A stretch of DNA of 64,000 nucleotides from Russula earlei (taxonomy: Eukaryota > Basidiomycota > Agaricomycetes > Russulales > Russulaceae), in assembly GCA_025769875.1 (NCBI GenBank), contig JAGFNK010000035.1, positions 1 through 64,000 of the forward strand, given 5' to 3'. Both the position numbers and the translations under genes were made by a program. The notes beneath the pieces are model-generated. The model was not told where the DNA came from. It saw only the letters and a program-made list of their open reading frames with translations, and searched no databases. Of the stretch, positions 1-11,371 are shown one piece after another. Numbering within the stretch: the stretch's first letter is position 1; each line of letters starts with the position of its first letter.

Positions 1-2424
1 AGGCAGCAAGGAGGGTCAAGGGCCAAGACAGCATGAGAGGAAGGATGGTGGATGGAAGAAATCTGATGCCAGGCCAAAGGATACAGCTGTTTCAGCTGAG
101 CCAGTGGAGACCGAAGTGTGGGCTGCAATAGAACTTGCAGACAAAACTGATATTGCAGAGGTGGTCCCCAGAGCCAAAGTCAATGGCCAGATAATGGAGC
201 TCTATGACTCTGGAGCTACGTGCCATATGTCACCCTTTTGAGACAAATTTGTCACTTACCAGCAAATTGCCCCTCATCCTATTATTGCTGCTGATAAGTG
301 AACCTTCTATGCCATCGGTAAAGGAGATCTTCAGATCAATGTCCCGAATGGCACAAAGTCAACCAGAGTGCTATTGTGAGACACCCTCCACACACCAGAT
401 ATTGGGGTAACCGTTGTATCCATCAGCCAAATTTTGAAGGCTGGCTACTCAGTGAAATTTTTGGGCAATTTCTGTGACATCAAACAGGGAAGCAATGGAT
501 ACATTGTGGGGAGGATACCATCAGGTGCAAACAGCCTATTCAAAGTTGAGCACAGTATGGCTGCAACCACATTGGAAATTTCCGAAAATCTTCTCACACT
601 CCACAGGAGAATTGGTCACATTTCCCTGACTACCATCTGCACTCTCATCCCTGTCAATGCCATTACGGGTGTCCACTTGATGGACGACCCAACCATTCCA
701 TTTGTTTGTGACTTGTGTGAGCATGCAAAATCCATGTGCAAGGTTATCCACAAGGAGTGGCAAGTGCCTCTGGCCCAGGCATTTGGAGACAAGGTGCACA
801 CAGACCTATGGGGAGCTTTGCCCGTCCAGAGTCTTGGTGGCCAAAAATATTATGTGACTTTCACTGATGATCATACTCGGTGGACTAACATAGAAGCTCT
901 GCGTGCCAAGAGCGCAATGTTTGAGGCATACAAGGCATTTGCAGCATGGGCGCAAACACAACAAGGTGTCCGTATTAAACGCCTCAGATCTGACCACGGC
1001 GGTGAGTTCCTCAGCAATGAATTCACTGACTTCTTGAGAAGCCAGGGTACAGAGTGGTGCCTCACAACCGCTGACATGCCCCTACACAATGGCATAGTGG
1101 AGTTGCTCAACCGCTGCCTAGTTGAGTGCGTATGTGCCATGCTGCATCAAGCCCAGTTGCCCAAGAACATGTGGGGCAAAGCGATTAGACATGCTGTTTG
1201 GCTGAAGAATCACACATCCATGTGAGCCATTGGCAACATAACCCCATATGAGAGACTATATTGTGAGAAACCTGACTTGAAAGACGTTCCAGAGTGGGGA
1301 CAAGTTGTTTGAGTTCACCTTAAAAAACAGCCCAAACTCAATGCCCATGCTATACAAGCGCGATGGGGTGGTCATGATACTGACAGTACGCATGCCCATC
1401 ACATATATTGGCCAGCACAAAAGAAGATCTCTGTCAAGCATGACATGAGATTCCCCGCAGCCGAAGCAGGGCCTACAATTCCAATACTCACCACTATGCT
1501 AGGCACACCGCATGTCACATACTCACTGACACTTACAGCACCATCATCCCCTGCTCCCATTTCACCGACGTCAACTTCATTACCACCATCACCTCTCACA
1601 CCAATCACGTTGGCACCTCAAACTGACGATGAAGAAGAAGTGGAACAGGAGCTTGTACCAGTGCACACTCCTGTGGCCACACCAGTGCCTAAAAGGAGGG
1701 CACAGAAACCTACACAACCTGTACAACCAACACACCAATCCAAATTCATGACAAAACCATCATATATTATGCGGCAGATAGCCACAGGAGAGGGTACAGC
1801 AGAGGGCACTAATACAGATCATGCTCATTACCTTGTTGCCACAGAGTTTATTGACACAAATATAATCGCACCCATTGAGATTGACAGCGATCTGAAGTCA
1901 TATGTGGAAGCACGATCCCGCTCTGATTGGCCTCAATGGAGAGAGGCAATGGATCAGGAGCTGTCGACTCTCAAAGCGGCCAACACCTGGGAAATTGTAC
2001 CATGCCCACGTGACAAAAACATCATCAGTTCAAAGTGGGTTTATCATATCAAAAGAAAGGTGGACAGAAGCATACTCAAATACAAAGCCTGGCTTGTTGC
2101 CCAAGGCTTCACACAAATATACAGGGTGGACTATTTCCTAACCTTTTCCCCAGTTGCTAAGCTCGCCAGTTTTCAAGCCATACTCGCAATTGCTATGCAT
2201 CTCGATTGGGAGATTATAAGTTTTGACTTTAACAGCACGTATCTCAATGCAGAATTGGATGAAAATGAAGAAATCTATATGTATAGTCCCCCTGGTTATG
2301 ATACTGATACTAACACTGTGAAACAGCTTCATAAATTCCTCTACAGTCTAAAGCAGGCCAGGAGAAAATGGTATGATACATTGGTGCACATGTTAACTAA
2401 CCTTGGGTTTTGCATCAGTGAGGT
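1..2424 (+). pseudogene. copia gag-pol, part 1: gag tail, protease, integrase, start of RT
   Basis: The frame opens in the charged gag tail and runs into an aspartic protease core (LYDSGATCHMSPF near 200-238). Next come the GAG-pre-integrase motif HRRIGHIS (near 605), the zinc-finger remnant CDLCEHAKS, the integrase core (DLWGALP and FTDDHTRW, 800-890; SDHGGEF near 990) and a proline/threonine-rich linker (1480-1750). The reverse transcriptase starts at WREAMDQEL (near 1935). In-frame TGA codons lie at 239, 299, 377, 1223 and 1310, each where a family consensus would tolerate Arg. TSM-stop-AIG near 1220 fits an original T-R pair hit twice at CpG. The frame is cut at 2424 by a solo LTR and continues at 3308. 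Assignment to Ty1/copia is firm; it is not functional. Confidence 0.9.
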
Positions 2425-3307
2425 TGTCACGGTAACTAGCCGTGTCAGTTCACAAGCGAAAAACAAGTTGATGATAGAGAGGTGTTCAAGAAATGGGCTG
2501 GTTCCTGTGTATAATGAGTAAGGATCCCTGCAGCGGTCGAAGTGTTTTATGCTAAGCAGGTTATGGCCAATAGACCCTTCCTAGTATGACTTGGTCCATT
2601 GAGAAGCTAGTGTAAGTTTATAATGGGATAGACTAAGGCTGGTCCCACTAGCTATATGCGTTCAAGTCCATTGGGGACCTTGAACAACGCAAAGAGAGTA
2701 GAGGAAGGTAGGTCTTAAAGGAGGACAGCTCTTCTCAGGAGAGCGAAGAGAGACTCTTTAGGAAAGGAAGGGAAAGGCAAAGAGTAGATGGTGGATGGTG
2801 TGTGAAGAATTGATGAAATGGAGAGGTGGATGTGGTTTGAGGATTAGGAGCGAAGTGGGTTGCAGGCAAATATGTTGGACAAGAGTAGGTTGGATTCTAC
2901 AAGAGACCAAGCTTAGGGCTTTGGTCACAAAGTACTGAGCTTATATATACAGGAGAAGCGCAGCAATAGCTGCGCTTTGACTGTGCTACTAGTATAGTAG
3001 GAGTCATAATAAGTAGGAGTCATGGGAATGAGGCCATGAATGAGTCAGAACCAAGTAACTGTGCTGCACAGTAAGTGCGCAGCATTTGCACAGTCGAAAC
3101 TAAGAAATGAATATAAGTGGAAAGAGAACCAAACAAAGGGAAAGTAACAGCAATCCAGTGTTACCTGGACGTGTATGGATCACATGATAACACAGAAGGG
3201 ATCACAAGACATTAAGAGATCATGAGACCAGTAAGTAAAGGGACATACGAATGCAAGCAGTCCATAGCACAGGTAAGAAGTAAACATAAAAGGAAAATGG
3301 TGTAACA
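2425..3307 (+). repeat. solo LTR, family A (883 bp), 5-bp target duplication GAGGT
   Basis: Begins TGTCAC and ends GTAACA. It is flanked by a perfect direct duplication GAGGT at 2420-2424 and 3308-3312. A TATA-like stretch (TTATATATACAGG) lies near 2941. Two further copies exist: 15671-16551 (plus) and 46862-47744 (minus, also exactly 883 bp). No internal domain is present, so it is a solo LTR left by LTR-LTR recombination. Deleting it plus one GAGGT restores the copia reading frame across the RT (NLGFCISEV joins DPGVFTACIG). Confidence 0.95.
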
Positions 3308-3811
3308 GAGGTGGACCCAGGTGTATTCACAGCATGTATAGGAGAGGAGACACTCATCCTAGCGGTCCATGTTGATGACTGTATCTTCACAGGCAGTACA
3401 CACAAACTTATCACAGAATATAAGGACAAGATCAATTCTTGCTATGCACTTACAGATCTAGGTCCTATCCATTGGCTACTCGGAATCAAAGTTGTCCAAG
3501 ATTGAGTCGCATGAACCATTTCACTGTCGCAAATGTCATACATTGATAATATTCTAGTTCGATTTGCATTAATTGATGCCAAACCATATGGCACTCCAAT
3601 GATTCCTAATGCATCATATTCAAAATGCGATGCGCTGTTAATGCCTGACAAAATAACACATATGGAGAAGACCCCATATTGCAAGGCTATAGGTAGCCTC
3701 ATGTATCTTGCTGTGGCCACCTGCCCAGATATCGCTTTTGCTGTATCAACCCTTTCACAATTCCTCAATAATCTGGGCAATATTCACTGGGAAGCTGTAA
3801 AGCGAATTTTT
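3308..3811 (+). pseudogene. copia pol, part 2: reverse transcriptase C-terminal half
   Basis: This continues the RT after the solo LTR. It carries the catalytic YVDD-type motif in the form VHVDDCIFTG (near 3366-3395), then DLGPIHWLLGIKV, a decayed stretch with TGA at 3503 and 3512, and the conserved copia thumb segment (SLMYLAVATCPDIAFAVS near 3697). The frame is cut at KRIF (3805-3811) by a full-length LTR element and resumes at 8622. One target-duplication copy, TTTTT, is the last five bases. Confidence 0.9.
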
Positions 3812-4302
3812 TGTTGAGATTACCACTGCTTTGGGCAGTCTGATGTAATCACAGCCCAGTCGCGTTAACACGTCGGCTCCCACGGACCGGGCGCTCTCGG
3901 CTCACGCGCGTCGCTCACACGTCGGATCGGCCCGGACCGGCTCAGCTCAGATGCTGCAGCCTGCGTATGTTGCAATGATAAGTTAATTGATGACAATCGG
4001 TAGCTACTAACAACTGATCCTTTATGATACAAGTTGGTAGTTATGATTACTTTGCTTAGAGACGCTTTCGCGTATTTAAGAGGCACTCAATTAGCTAGAT
4101 CGCTTCAGTCTTGTCTTACACAATACTGAAGTGAGTACTTACTGTTTCCTATCTTATCTCTCGCATCTAATCACGCGTTGTAGATATCTTTTGATAGGTA
4201 TTACTGAATTATAGTCTTGTCTTACACAATACTGAAATATCTTTTGATAGATCTTAGGGATCTTATCGCTCTTATCATAACCTGTGCCCATCTGCTTCAA
4301 CA
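3812..4302 (+). repeat. 5' LTR of the 4.8-kb copia-type element
   Basis: 491 bp, TGTTGAGATT to CTTCAACA. Compared with the 3' LTR, the differences seen are G3864/A8183, C3871/T8190 and T4285/C8604. All three are transitions at CpG sites. It contains a short internal repetition (the phrase GTCTTGTCTTACACAATACTGAA occurs twice, near 4108 and 4214). Confidence 0.95.
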
Positions 4303-4316
4303 GGTTATGGGCCCTG
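4303..4316 (+). other. primer-binding site matching an internal initiator tRNA-Met fragment
   Basis: Directly after the LTR comes GGTTATGGGCCC. It is complementary to the anticodon arm of initiator tRNA-Met (GGGCCCAUAACC), not to a tRNA 3' end. Drosophila copia and relatives are known to prime from such a cleaved half-tRNA-iMet. Sequence match is seen; use of a half-tRNA is inferred from the family. Confidence 0.8.
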
Positions 4317-7300
4317 ACCGTGTCTAAATTCCAAAGTCGAAGATTCACACACAAGCTTACCATTTTTTCCCTCTTCACAAGCCTCTGTTATCAGACGACA
4401 CCCTACTCCCTCGGTCCCTGGAGCCGAAGGATTGACACGCGCGTTATCTATCACGCGTCAGGGGTACTGATTTGATCTTCAATAATCCGGCAACAACTGC
4501 TCCGTTAGCCCGGGTTGGCAATTCGCAATTACCTAAAGTTCACTCACGGCACCCTCGCCTAATGTTTACGTTCCCTCCTCGATCTCGATCACTCGCTTGG
4601 TCATCTCGCTTACTGGCCATTACCCCACCTCCTGAATAATTATCGCGCGTCGCATTACAGTTACAGATGATAGCCCCTCCAGCAATACTTCTTAGGACGC
4701 TGAGGGAGAACACTTTTAGACGCACGCGCTCTTGAAATATACATTCAGAAGGTCACATTGGCAGTAACAAAAATGACATCAAATTGTATACTTGCAAGCT
4801 CAAGTGGGAGGAACTCAAACGCGCATACGGCGGCGTCAGATCAATGTCAAGCGTTCTACACATGGGCATCCCTTACACGCACATTCCTAGACGTTAGACG
4901 ACACACATCAGACGTTCCCGCGATTGCAACAAACGATGCATGGATCACTCTCCAATATAACCATTTATTCATATCGAATCTCCATTTCACCTCCTTATCT
5001 ATCTAAACGTTACCCGACGCTTACTCGGCTGTCGCGTCGACAAATTCTAGCCTCCGGCACTCCAATGGACCTTTCCACACATGATCCAGTACGGATCAGT
5101 AATGAAGATGGTTGTCGGGCCGGCCTCTCCGCCTCACAAAATACAGTCATTCCGGTAAAGACACACAACACTACGTCCGAAATACAATGCTGCTATTGCA
5201 ATCAACTTGGGCACGCAGTCTGGACTACCGGAAGGAGAAGGCAATGAATACAAAAGTGACAGGCACTGACAGGAACGTCAGCGCGTACATAGTGGGCAAT
5301 ACTGCTCCTATCACCGAGGTATCGGATGTCCGATGAATATGAGATTCTGGGTTTCCCTTTACGCGGCGGCTAGATCTTGATCGACTACGGAGCTCCTCAT
5401 CATATTAGTCCGTTCCGGACCCCCGACTTCATTATTTGCGCTCCGGCCTCCATGCGTTACTCTGGGAGGTCTTGCAGTCATCAGACAGATCTGGACTGGA
5501 TTGATATCCGTCCTGCCGGCCGGAAGGCCTTGGAGATATCCTTATTAACCCTCATAGACATTTTACATGTACCGAAGGCCGATGCATGCGACTACACAGT
5601 GCACGCGCTACTTCGGAACGGGGGATGCATCACTTACACTCAAGAGGGGTGTTCAAATTTACACATCAAAGATCGGAAGATCGCGCACAGCTGGCTGGAG
5701 AACAATCTATTGTGTATTAACTTCATAACTCCAGCTCTACACGTGCAAAGAAGTGTCCTATCATTCCACATCCAGCATCAGCACATGGGACATATGTTTC
5801 CACCGCGCGTTAATCTATCACAGTGATTCCAGTACTCGGATCTCGCTTGGCTTTACGGATCGCGATCAGTTATCCTGTCCGGAGTATAGACTCGGCAACC
5901 GAACGCTTCTTTTCTGGGCTTCCCCTTAGCGATTGGATCCTCGGCTACAGATTATCTACAGCACCTTAGCCGATCTGCTGCACGCGAGATCAATTCAAGG
6001 CGCTAGCTATTGAGGCAACGCGCGCTCACATACTTATCAGTTCATGGAGGGATCAAACATAGATTAACAATGCTAGATTCACCACAGGAGAATGGAGTGC
6101 CGGATAGATGGAATCGGACCCTTGAAGACAACACGCGCTCAAAGTTGCACGGCGCTGGTCTTAGCCTCGGGTTCTGGAGCTTAGTACTAACGCTGCCATC
6201 CATACTACTGATCGGACTCCATCACGCATTCTCTGTGCACACACACTTCATACACTGTGAATGGACGGACTGACTCCAGTCGTCTCACAATTCCGCCTTC
6301 TTTAGATGTAGGGCGTATGTCTACACGCCTGACCATCGTAATCTTCTCGCGCGACAAGCGCATACTGCATAGCCAGGGGACATGTTACAGACACTGCTCT
6401 GCCTGCACAACTCTTGGTCCTTACAGGACCGGTGACATTCTCTGCCTTACTTTCACATAAACCGGATCGTCGGCACTTCGTTCCGCACCTCCGGAAACCC
6501 CATTAGATTCCCTCACACCACACTCACTCGACCTTACCCCACCTATACAGCCAGTTCCACACACTCCGCCATACCGTTTACGCCATCATCACTTAGCATT
6601 TTGGGACAATTCATTGGTCCACCGCGTCCGCTCTCAGTTACACATCTTGGGTCTTATTCGCATCCGCGTTCCGAATGTCTCGGAGGGACTGATACACAGA
6701 TCCGAGAGGGCGCTTATCACATACGGCTCGGCTACGCGGAAGCGATCACTAGGCTACATATCGGGAAGGCACTTTATCGGATTCTGCCGATGAGTGGCAA
6801 GTCGCGTGTCAAATATGTGATCGACGCGCTTGCGAAAATTGGTACCTGGGATCAATTGATCTTATAGATCTTATCGGAATGGGTGTGCAGCACGCAAATC
6901 TTGGAGATTTCGCGCGCGTTTCAATTGCACAGGGGTTCACCCAATTTACAAGGCATTGACATTGATGAAACCTTCTCACCAGTAGCCAGGTCCGAGTCTT
7001 AGCGACTCTTGTTCAGCGTTGGCCGCGCGAACACATTGGGAAATCAACGGACGTCTTGTCGACGTTCCTATTTGGCTCACTGGGTGACAAGATTTAGTTT
7101 TATTGGAGCAACCGCAAGGCTTCATCACACCGGACGGACAAGAAAGCTCTTCTTTGGTCTTACACAGGCCTATCGTACATGGGACTTACGTTCTCATGGA
7201 GTCCTTAGGGCTTCGCGTTTACATGCACGCATTCTCATGCGGGCTTCACAAGTCATACGCACGCATTCTCATGCGGGCTTCACGTTCATGCGCACACATT

Positions 7301-8130
7301 CTCATGCGGGCATCGGTTTCACATGCACGCATTCCCATGCGGGCACTTATCTCGGCTTCGCGCTCACGCATTCTCATGCGGACATATGTCATCGCCAAGA
7401 TGCGGGGGGATCCATTGCCATTTTCCTTATCAGTTCACATCCTCTCTGCCGATGACATCATTATCTTAGGCGACCCTCACGGTCTCGACGCTCACATCTA
7501 CGGGCAGCGCTCACATCTACGGGCACATATACATCCTTGTCTATACGCTACGAGTTGACAGATCTAGGCGAGATCGCGTCATATCTCGGGATCCGCATTA
7601 CACGCGATCGCCCGGCTAACACAGACATCGATCATTCAAGGTACATCTCGGATCTCTTCGGGATGGCGGATTCCACAACTCCGCTCCACTCCTGTAATCT
7701 CGGAGGTCTTACCTCGGGATGGCGGACTTCCGTTCCGCTTCCGCATTCCGCTCCGTTCCGACGCGGAAGTCCAGTTGATCAAGCACTCCGGAGACGCAAC
7801 GCCTATGGCGATTAGGCAATATATTAATGTTTCAACGGCAGCCTCCCCTATGTGCAGATCTGAACACTTCACTGGACACTTTCCTGGCAGTCTCTCGACT
7901 GCGTCCACACTTTCCTTTGTAGTCTCTCGCCTGCATACACATTTCCTTTTGGAGTCTTTCGACTCGCAGTCTCTGGACTCACCCGCTTTTCATTCATTTG
8001 CAGTCCTATCTTATCAGGACGTCTACGCACTGATGGTCCACTTCGCTGCACGCCCACACGCGACCCAGTCTTTTGTGTCACTGGATCAGATCTTATCTCG
8101 CATCGACCAACTGTATCAATCACGGGGGGA
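4317..8130 (+). pseudogene. decayed copia gag-pol interior
   Basis: Fragments in order: a damaged zinc knuckle (CYCNQLGHAVWT near 5190, last Cys replaced by Trp); a protease-like MIDYGAPHHISPFR (5377-5418); LIDILHVPK (5554-5580); HQHMGHMF (near 5780); an integrase C-terminal core (SPQENGVPDRWNRTLED near 6080-6130); and an RT C-terminal part (YELTDLGEIASYLGIRI near 7546-7596). They sit in different frames separated by stops and low-complexity sequence. The RT catalytic motif was not found. It cannot encode a working polyprotein. Confidence 0.8.
7225..7392 (+). repeat. five tandem GCATTCTCATGCGGGC units in the dead copia interior
   Basis: The core GCATTCTCATGCGG occurs five times at roughly 32-38 bp spacing (about 7229, 7263, 7299, 7329 with one change, 7369), joined by variable GC-rich linkers ending in TGCGC or ACGC. 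A second doublet, CGCTCACATCTACGGGCA, lies at about 7489-7525. These are local expansions inside the pseudogene. There is no spacer logic of a CRISPR array. Confidence 0.75.
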
Positions 8131-8621
8131 TGTTGAGATTACCACTGCTTTGGGCAGTCTGATGTAATCACAGCCCAGTCGCATTAACATGTCGGCTCCC
8201 ACGGACCGGGCGCTCTCGGCTCACGCGCGTCGCTCACACGTCGGATCGGCCCGGACCGGCTCAGCTCAGATGCTGCAGCCTGCGTATGTTGCAATGATAA
8301 GTTAATTGATGACAATCGGTAGCTACTAACAACTGATCCTTTATGATACAAGTTGGTAGTTATGATTACTTTGCTTAGAGACGCTTTCGCGTATTTAAGA
8401 GGCACTCAATTAGCTAGATCGCTTCAGTCTTGTCTTACACAATACTGAAGTGAGTACTTACTGTTTCCTATCTTATCTCTCGCATCTAATCACGCGTTGT
8501 AGATATCTTTTGATAGGTATTACTGAATTATAGTCTTGTCTTACACAATACTGAAATATCTTTTGATAGATCTTAGGGATCTTATCGCTCTTATCATAAC
8601 CTGCGCCCATCTGCTTCAACA
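8131..8621 (+). repeat. 3' LTR of the 4.8-kb copia-type element
   Basis: 491 bp, same ends as the 5' LTR. It is preceded by the purine run GGGGGGA and followed by the second target-duplication copy TTTTT (8622-8626) and the resumed host copia frame. Confidence 0.95.
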
Positions 8622-9153
8622 TTTTTTGTTACTTAATCAACACCAAAACATATGAATTGACATATGGAGTCGAGCATCACAATCTCCTAGGCTACTTGGA
8701 CGCAGACAGCATGTCTCAGGAACATTGTCATGCCATCTCTGGTTACATTTTCCTAATTGACAGAGGTGCAATATCTTGGGCATCCAAAAAACAAGAACTA
8801 GTTACATTATCGACCACAGAAGCAGAATATGTCACGGCCATGCATGCAGCCAAAGAAGCTATATGGCTGCGCAAATTAATAGCCGAACTTTTCCTTTCAT
8901 TATTGACACCCACCACACTCTATTGCGACAACCAACCTGCTCTAAAACTAACTGAAGATGATAACTACCATGCACACACTAAACATATTGATCTTTGATA
9001 TCATTATATCTGACAGGTAGTAGCCACAAAAACTGTGAACCTCAAGTACTGCCCATATGAAGATATGTGCACTGACATCCTCACAAAAGCCTTGCCAAAA
9101 TGGAAGGCAAAGACACACATACAAACCCTTGGTCTACATTGCACGTGCGGGGG
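8622..9153 (+). pseudogene. copia pol, part 3: RNase H and C-terminus
   Basis: Resumes with FCYLIN and continues through the copia RNase H signature (GYLDADS near 8692, ISWASKKQELVTLSTTEAEY near 8770-8829, YCDNQPALKL near 8921) to a C-terminal domain (NLKYCPYEDMCTDILTKALP near 9040-9095) ending GGVM-stop at 9151-9162. Two in-frame TGA codons at about 8996 and 9011 replace expected arginines in the H-I-D-x-R-Y-H-F-I-R region. The frame is otherwise continuous. Confidence 0.9.
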
Positions 9154-9365
9154 TGTGATGTAAATGTATGTTTTTGTTATATGTTTCACGCGCTCACGTA
9201 TATTTTGTATCTGCAATGAATATGTACGTTCTGTTTGTTATGATCTCATATGATGTCATACATAAAGTCATAAAAAAATTACTTACAGTATGTACTTTGG
9301 TGTACGATTACCAAGCCCATAGCGTACTTGTGATTTAACTACGGCCCTCGCGTGGGCCCGCGAAT
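9154..9365 (+). repeat. probable remnant of the copia 3' LTR
   Basis: TGTGATGTAAATG directly follows a G5 tract at the end of the copia frame, the usual place for a 3' LTR. A candidate LTR end is TTACTTACA near 9287. The partner LTR is outside the window, so the border cannot be fixed. Sequence from about 9288 to 9502 shows nothing else I recognise. Confidence 0.5.
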
Positions 9366-9502
9366 TCAAACGATTTCCACCATTTCATCACCCATACCTG
9401 GACCCTTTCTCACCACCTGGCAGGATTTGAAACTTTTGGGGTGACAGAATGTGACTGTCTGAACAAGGGTGCTGTCCAAACAAGGGTGCAAGGATAGTAG
9501 TA

Positions 9503-10850
9503 TCATCATTTTCTGCACTGACGGAACATCACTCCGTCTCACGGTTGGTTCATATTTCCCACAAATCGGACAGCCGTGTAAGCATTGACACTCTCGCATC
9601 CGAGTCTGAACTACAACGTGAACGGATGATAAACATAATAGCCTATGGGTTCAAGGGGGCCTGGGGTGGGCGAAACATAAGTTTATGACCTTTTTGGATA
9701 ACGTCCTGGGATGTATCTGGCCTCCGCCCGCGGGCCCCGGTCGTGCCTGAGCGAAGGGCTGCTTTCACATTGAAACCTGGGTTAGCTACACCATCAGTGT
9801 GTGGAAATTCAGATTCCTTCGGTGCGATGAACTTGGGTGGTTTGGAATCTTTTCCTTTGTCTTTGTCTTTGTCTTGGTCTTTGCCTTTGTCTTTGTCGAC
9901 TTGTCCATTGTCTTTAACGTCCCTGGCAAGGTAAGGACCACATCAGGGATGCAACGGAACTCCAAGCAAGAGATCGGCGTACGGTTTGGTAACTTTTGCG
10001 AGCAACGGAGCGACGCCAACGACAAGGTAGAAAATGTAAAACAAAGTAGAGGTACGCATTGTGGCGAGCGGGGGTTGTGAGATTTGATATCAAAAGTCGT
10101 CCAAGTCGTCGATGGTATTGCAAAAAAAAAAAAAGAGGGCGGCGCTGTAGGATGTTTAGAAAGGTTGTCGGTAACCGGTACCTAACAATCTGAATGGGAG
10201 ACCAAAGCCGGGGTCGGGGAGAATTGGTACTGCAGGCACTGATCTGCCTTTATATGATACTCTTTGCAAAGTCCGCCATCCATGCATTGCCTTGAGCGAC
10301 GAATATCAACACCACAACTGTCAAGGCGACGCGGAAGCATCAACTAAATCGCATTATCACCATCATCGTCATCATATAATGATCGCGTTCACAATTTTGA
10401 TCCCTTGGCGCTTTTCAGGTTTGAAGAGGCTTGAACGTCGCGAGCACACGAAAATTATCTCACCGAAGAGTTTACATCGGCTGCTGAGAGGCAAAGCCGG
10501 GCCTCGTTGTCATCATGTAGAGCCAAACCCGTGTATGATGCTCGGATACGTGTCACAAGCCATCACGTATGGCGGTCAAACCGAGGGCCGCTCTCATCAT
10601 GATGCCAGTGAGCAGTCGGTGAGGTCTCAGGCTAACCGTGGCCGCACCGCCGAGTCATTTCATCGGGTGCTCGCATTTCGGAACTGCACAATGGAGGGTC
10701 CGAGTCCCTGTATGATTGCCCTTCTTCGCATGACATGAACCCCCCGATATCGCAGTCGCTGTCGTAATTTTGTCATATACCGCTAGAGCCCACGGCAAGA
10801 CGTGGTCTCAGCGTTACTTCACATCGAGCAAGTCGTAGCCTTACTCTTGT
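9503..10850. repeat. segmental duplication, copy 1
   Basis: Nearly identical to 17087-17204 plus 20007-21240. It includes a shared 100-bp block (9505-9612), the secreted-protein gene (9643-10059), an A-rich run (near 10121) and about 700 bp upstream of the gene. At the right end the two copies diverge after CCTTACT (10850 / 21240). Copy 1 then joins transposon sequence, whereas copy 2 continues into host-like sequence. Confidence 0.85.
9643..10059 (-). CDS. small secreted protein with Lys-Asp repeat, copy 1 (two exons)
   Basis: The ATG is at 10059-10057 and the stop at 9645-9643. A 60-nt intron (9923-9982; GTACGC donor, CTGAT branch, CAG acceptor) removes an otherwise in-frame TGA and gives 118 residues. 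Residues 1-21 (MRTSTLFYIFYLVVGVAPLLA) look like a signal peptide: charged start, hydrophobic core, small residues before the cut. Residues about 33-52 are a K-D/K-G repeat (DKDKGKDQDKDKD). The rest is polar, without cysteines, and ends QAPLNP. I recognise no domain. A paralogue lies at 20036-20461 with the same intron. The amino-acid frame is kept despite length change in the repeat, which argues for a real gene. Function is unknown; small secreted proteins of this kind are often wall-associated or effector-like in fungi. Confidence 0.72.
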
Positions 10851-11128
10851 CACTCATTTTTTCTATCTATATTTACTAATCCCCCCTCATTCTGGTTCTG
10901 TCCCTAAGATCAATTGGACTGCTGATAATGGAAAACCCATCTGGGCACTGATTACAGAGCTTGAGCAACCAGAGAAATTCAAAGTGTATCTCGGAAAGAA
11001 GGACAAGAATGAGGTATGTCATTTACCACCTAATATTAATGCTACATATGATGAAAAACACCAGAACACAACTGGTGACTCAAAAGCAAAGTTTGCATGG
11101 TGGATGGTGAAGTGAGCCAGTCCAGGGC
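10851..11128 (+). pseudogene. 5' fragment of a transposon-type WTADNGK DNA-binding protein
   Basis: After a pyrimidine-rich intron-like acceptor (CCTAAG near 10908) the plus strand reads INWTADNGKPIWALITEL (from about 10909), then KFKVYLGKKDKNE. A possible GT intron follows and resumes with NTTGDSKAKF (near 11065-11095). Proteins with a WT-D-N-G-K opening accompany Harbinger-like transposons in mushroom genomes (from memory of the family, not searched). The fragment stops at the solo LTR that begins at 11129. Confidence 0.5.
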
Positions 11129-11371
11129 TGTTATGAACCAAGGCCAGGTACTGGCCATATATTGTCCTATTCCACTCAAGAAAGACCTCTCTCACCTTGC
11201 ATTACCAACTCCCTTCTGTTTCTTGGGCTATCCCTCCTACGGTGCAAGATATCGCTATTGCAAAGGCACCATAACATGACCAGGCACCCATTTCCCAATC
11301 AGGTAATCATTGCATGGCAGCCACATGGTCACCCAGCCACCAAGAACCCAAAACAGTGGCACAAACTCTTA

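Larger units (their letters stand above)
3812..8621 (+). mobile_element. complete-length copia-type LTR element with near-identical LTRs and a dead interior
   Basis: The element is 4,810 bp, flanked by TTTTT (3807-3811 and 8622-8626). LTRs of 491 bp (3812-4302 and 8131-8621) differ at only three positions that I can find. A primer-binding site follows the 5' LTR and a short purine run (GGGGGGA, 8124-8130) precedes the 3' LTR. The interior has copia landmarks in the right order, but all are broken and no long ORF survives. Young LTRs with a ruined interior suggest a non-autonomous element copied in trans. Excision of the element plus one TTTTT restores the host copia frame (KRIFCYLIN). Confidence 0.92.
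1..9365 (+). mobile_element. Ty1/copia retrotransposon, 5' end outside window, split by two insertions
   Basis: The conserved copia order gag tail, protease, integrase, reverse transcriptase, RNase H is readable on the plus strand once the insertions 2425-3307 and 3812-8621 are removed. The 5' LTR and most of gag lie left of position 1. The coding part ends near 9153 just after a G-rich tract (likely polypurine tract), followed by what is probably the 3' LTR. All premature stops seen in the coding frames are TGA where arginine is expected. The element is dead and older than its two inserts. The outer right limit is uncertain. Confidence 0.88.

Noticed and set aside
4154..4378. Short ORFs in the LTRs (also the identical 73-codon frames at 3865 and 8184)
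   Set aside because: They lie in LTR sequence and repeat only because the LTRs repeat; no sign of coding constraint.
7225..7392. Regularly spaced repeats that resemble a small CRISPR array
   Set aside because: Eukaryotic transposon context, units vary, spacers are unequal and partly repeated themselves; no cas-like genes.
9366..9599. Minus-strand ORF with CxCxxxCxxC (ECQCLHGCPICGKY)
   Set aside because: Only about 30 codons are shared with the duplicate at 17003-17188; outside them the copies are unrelated, so no gene is supported.
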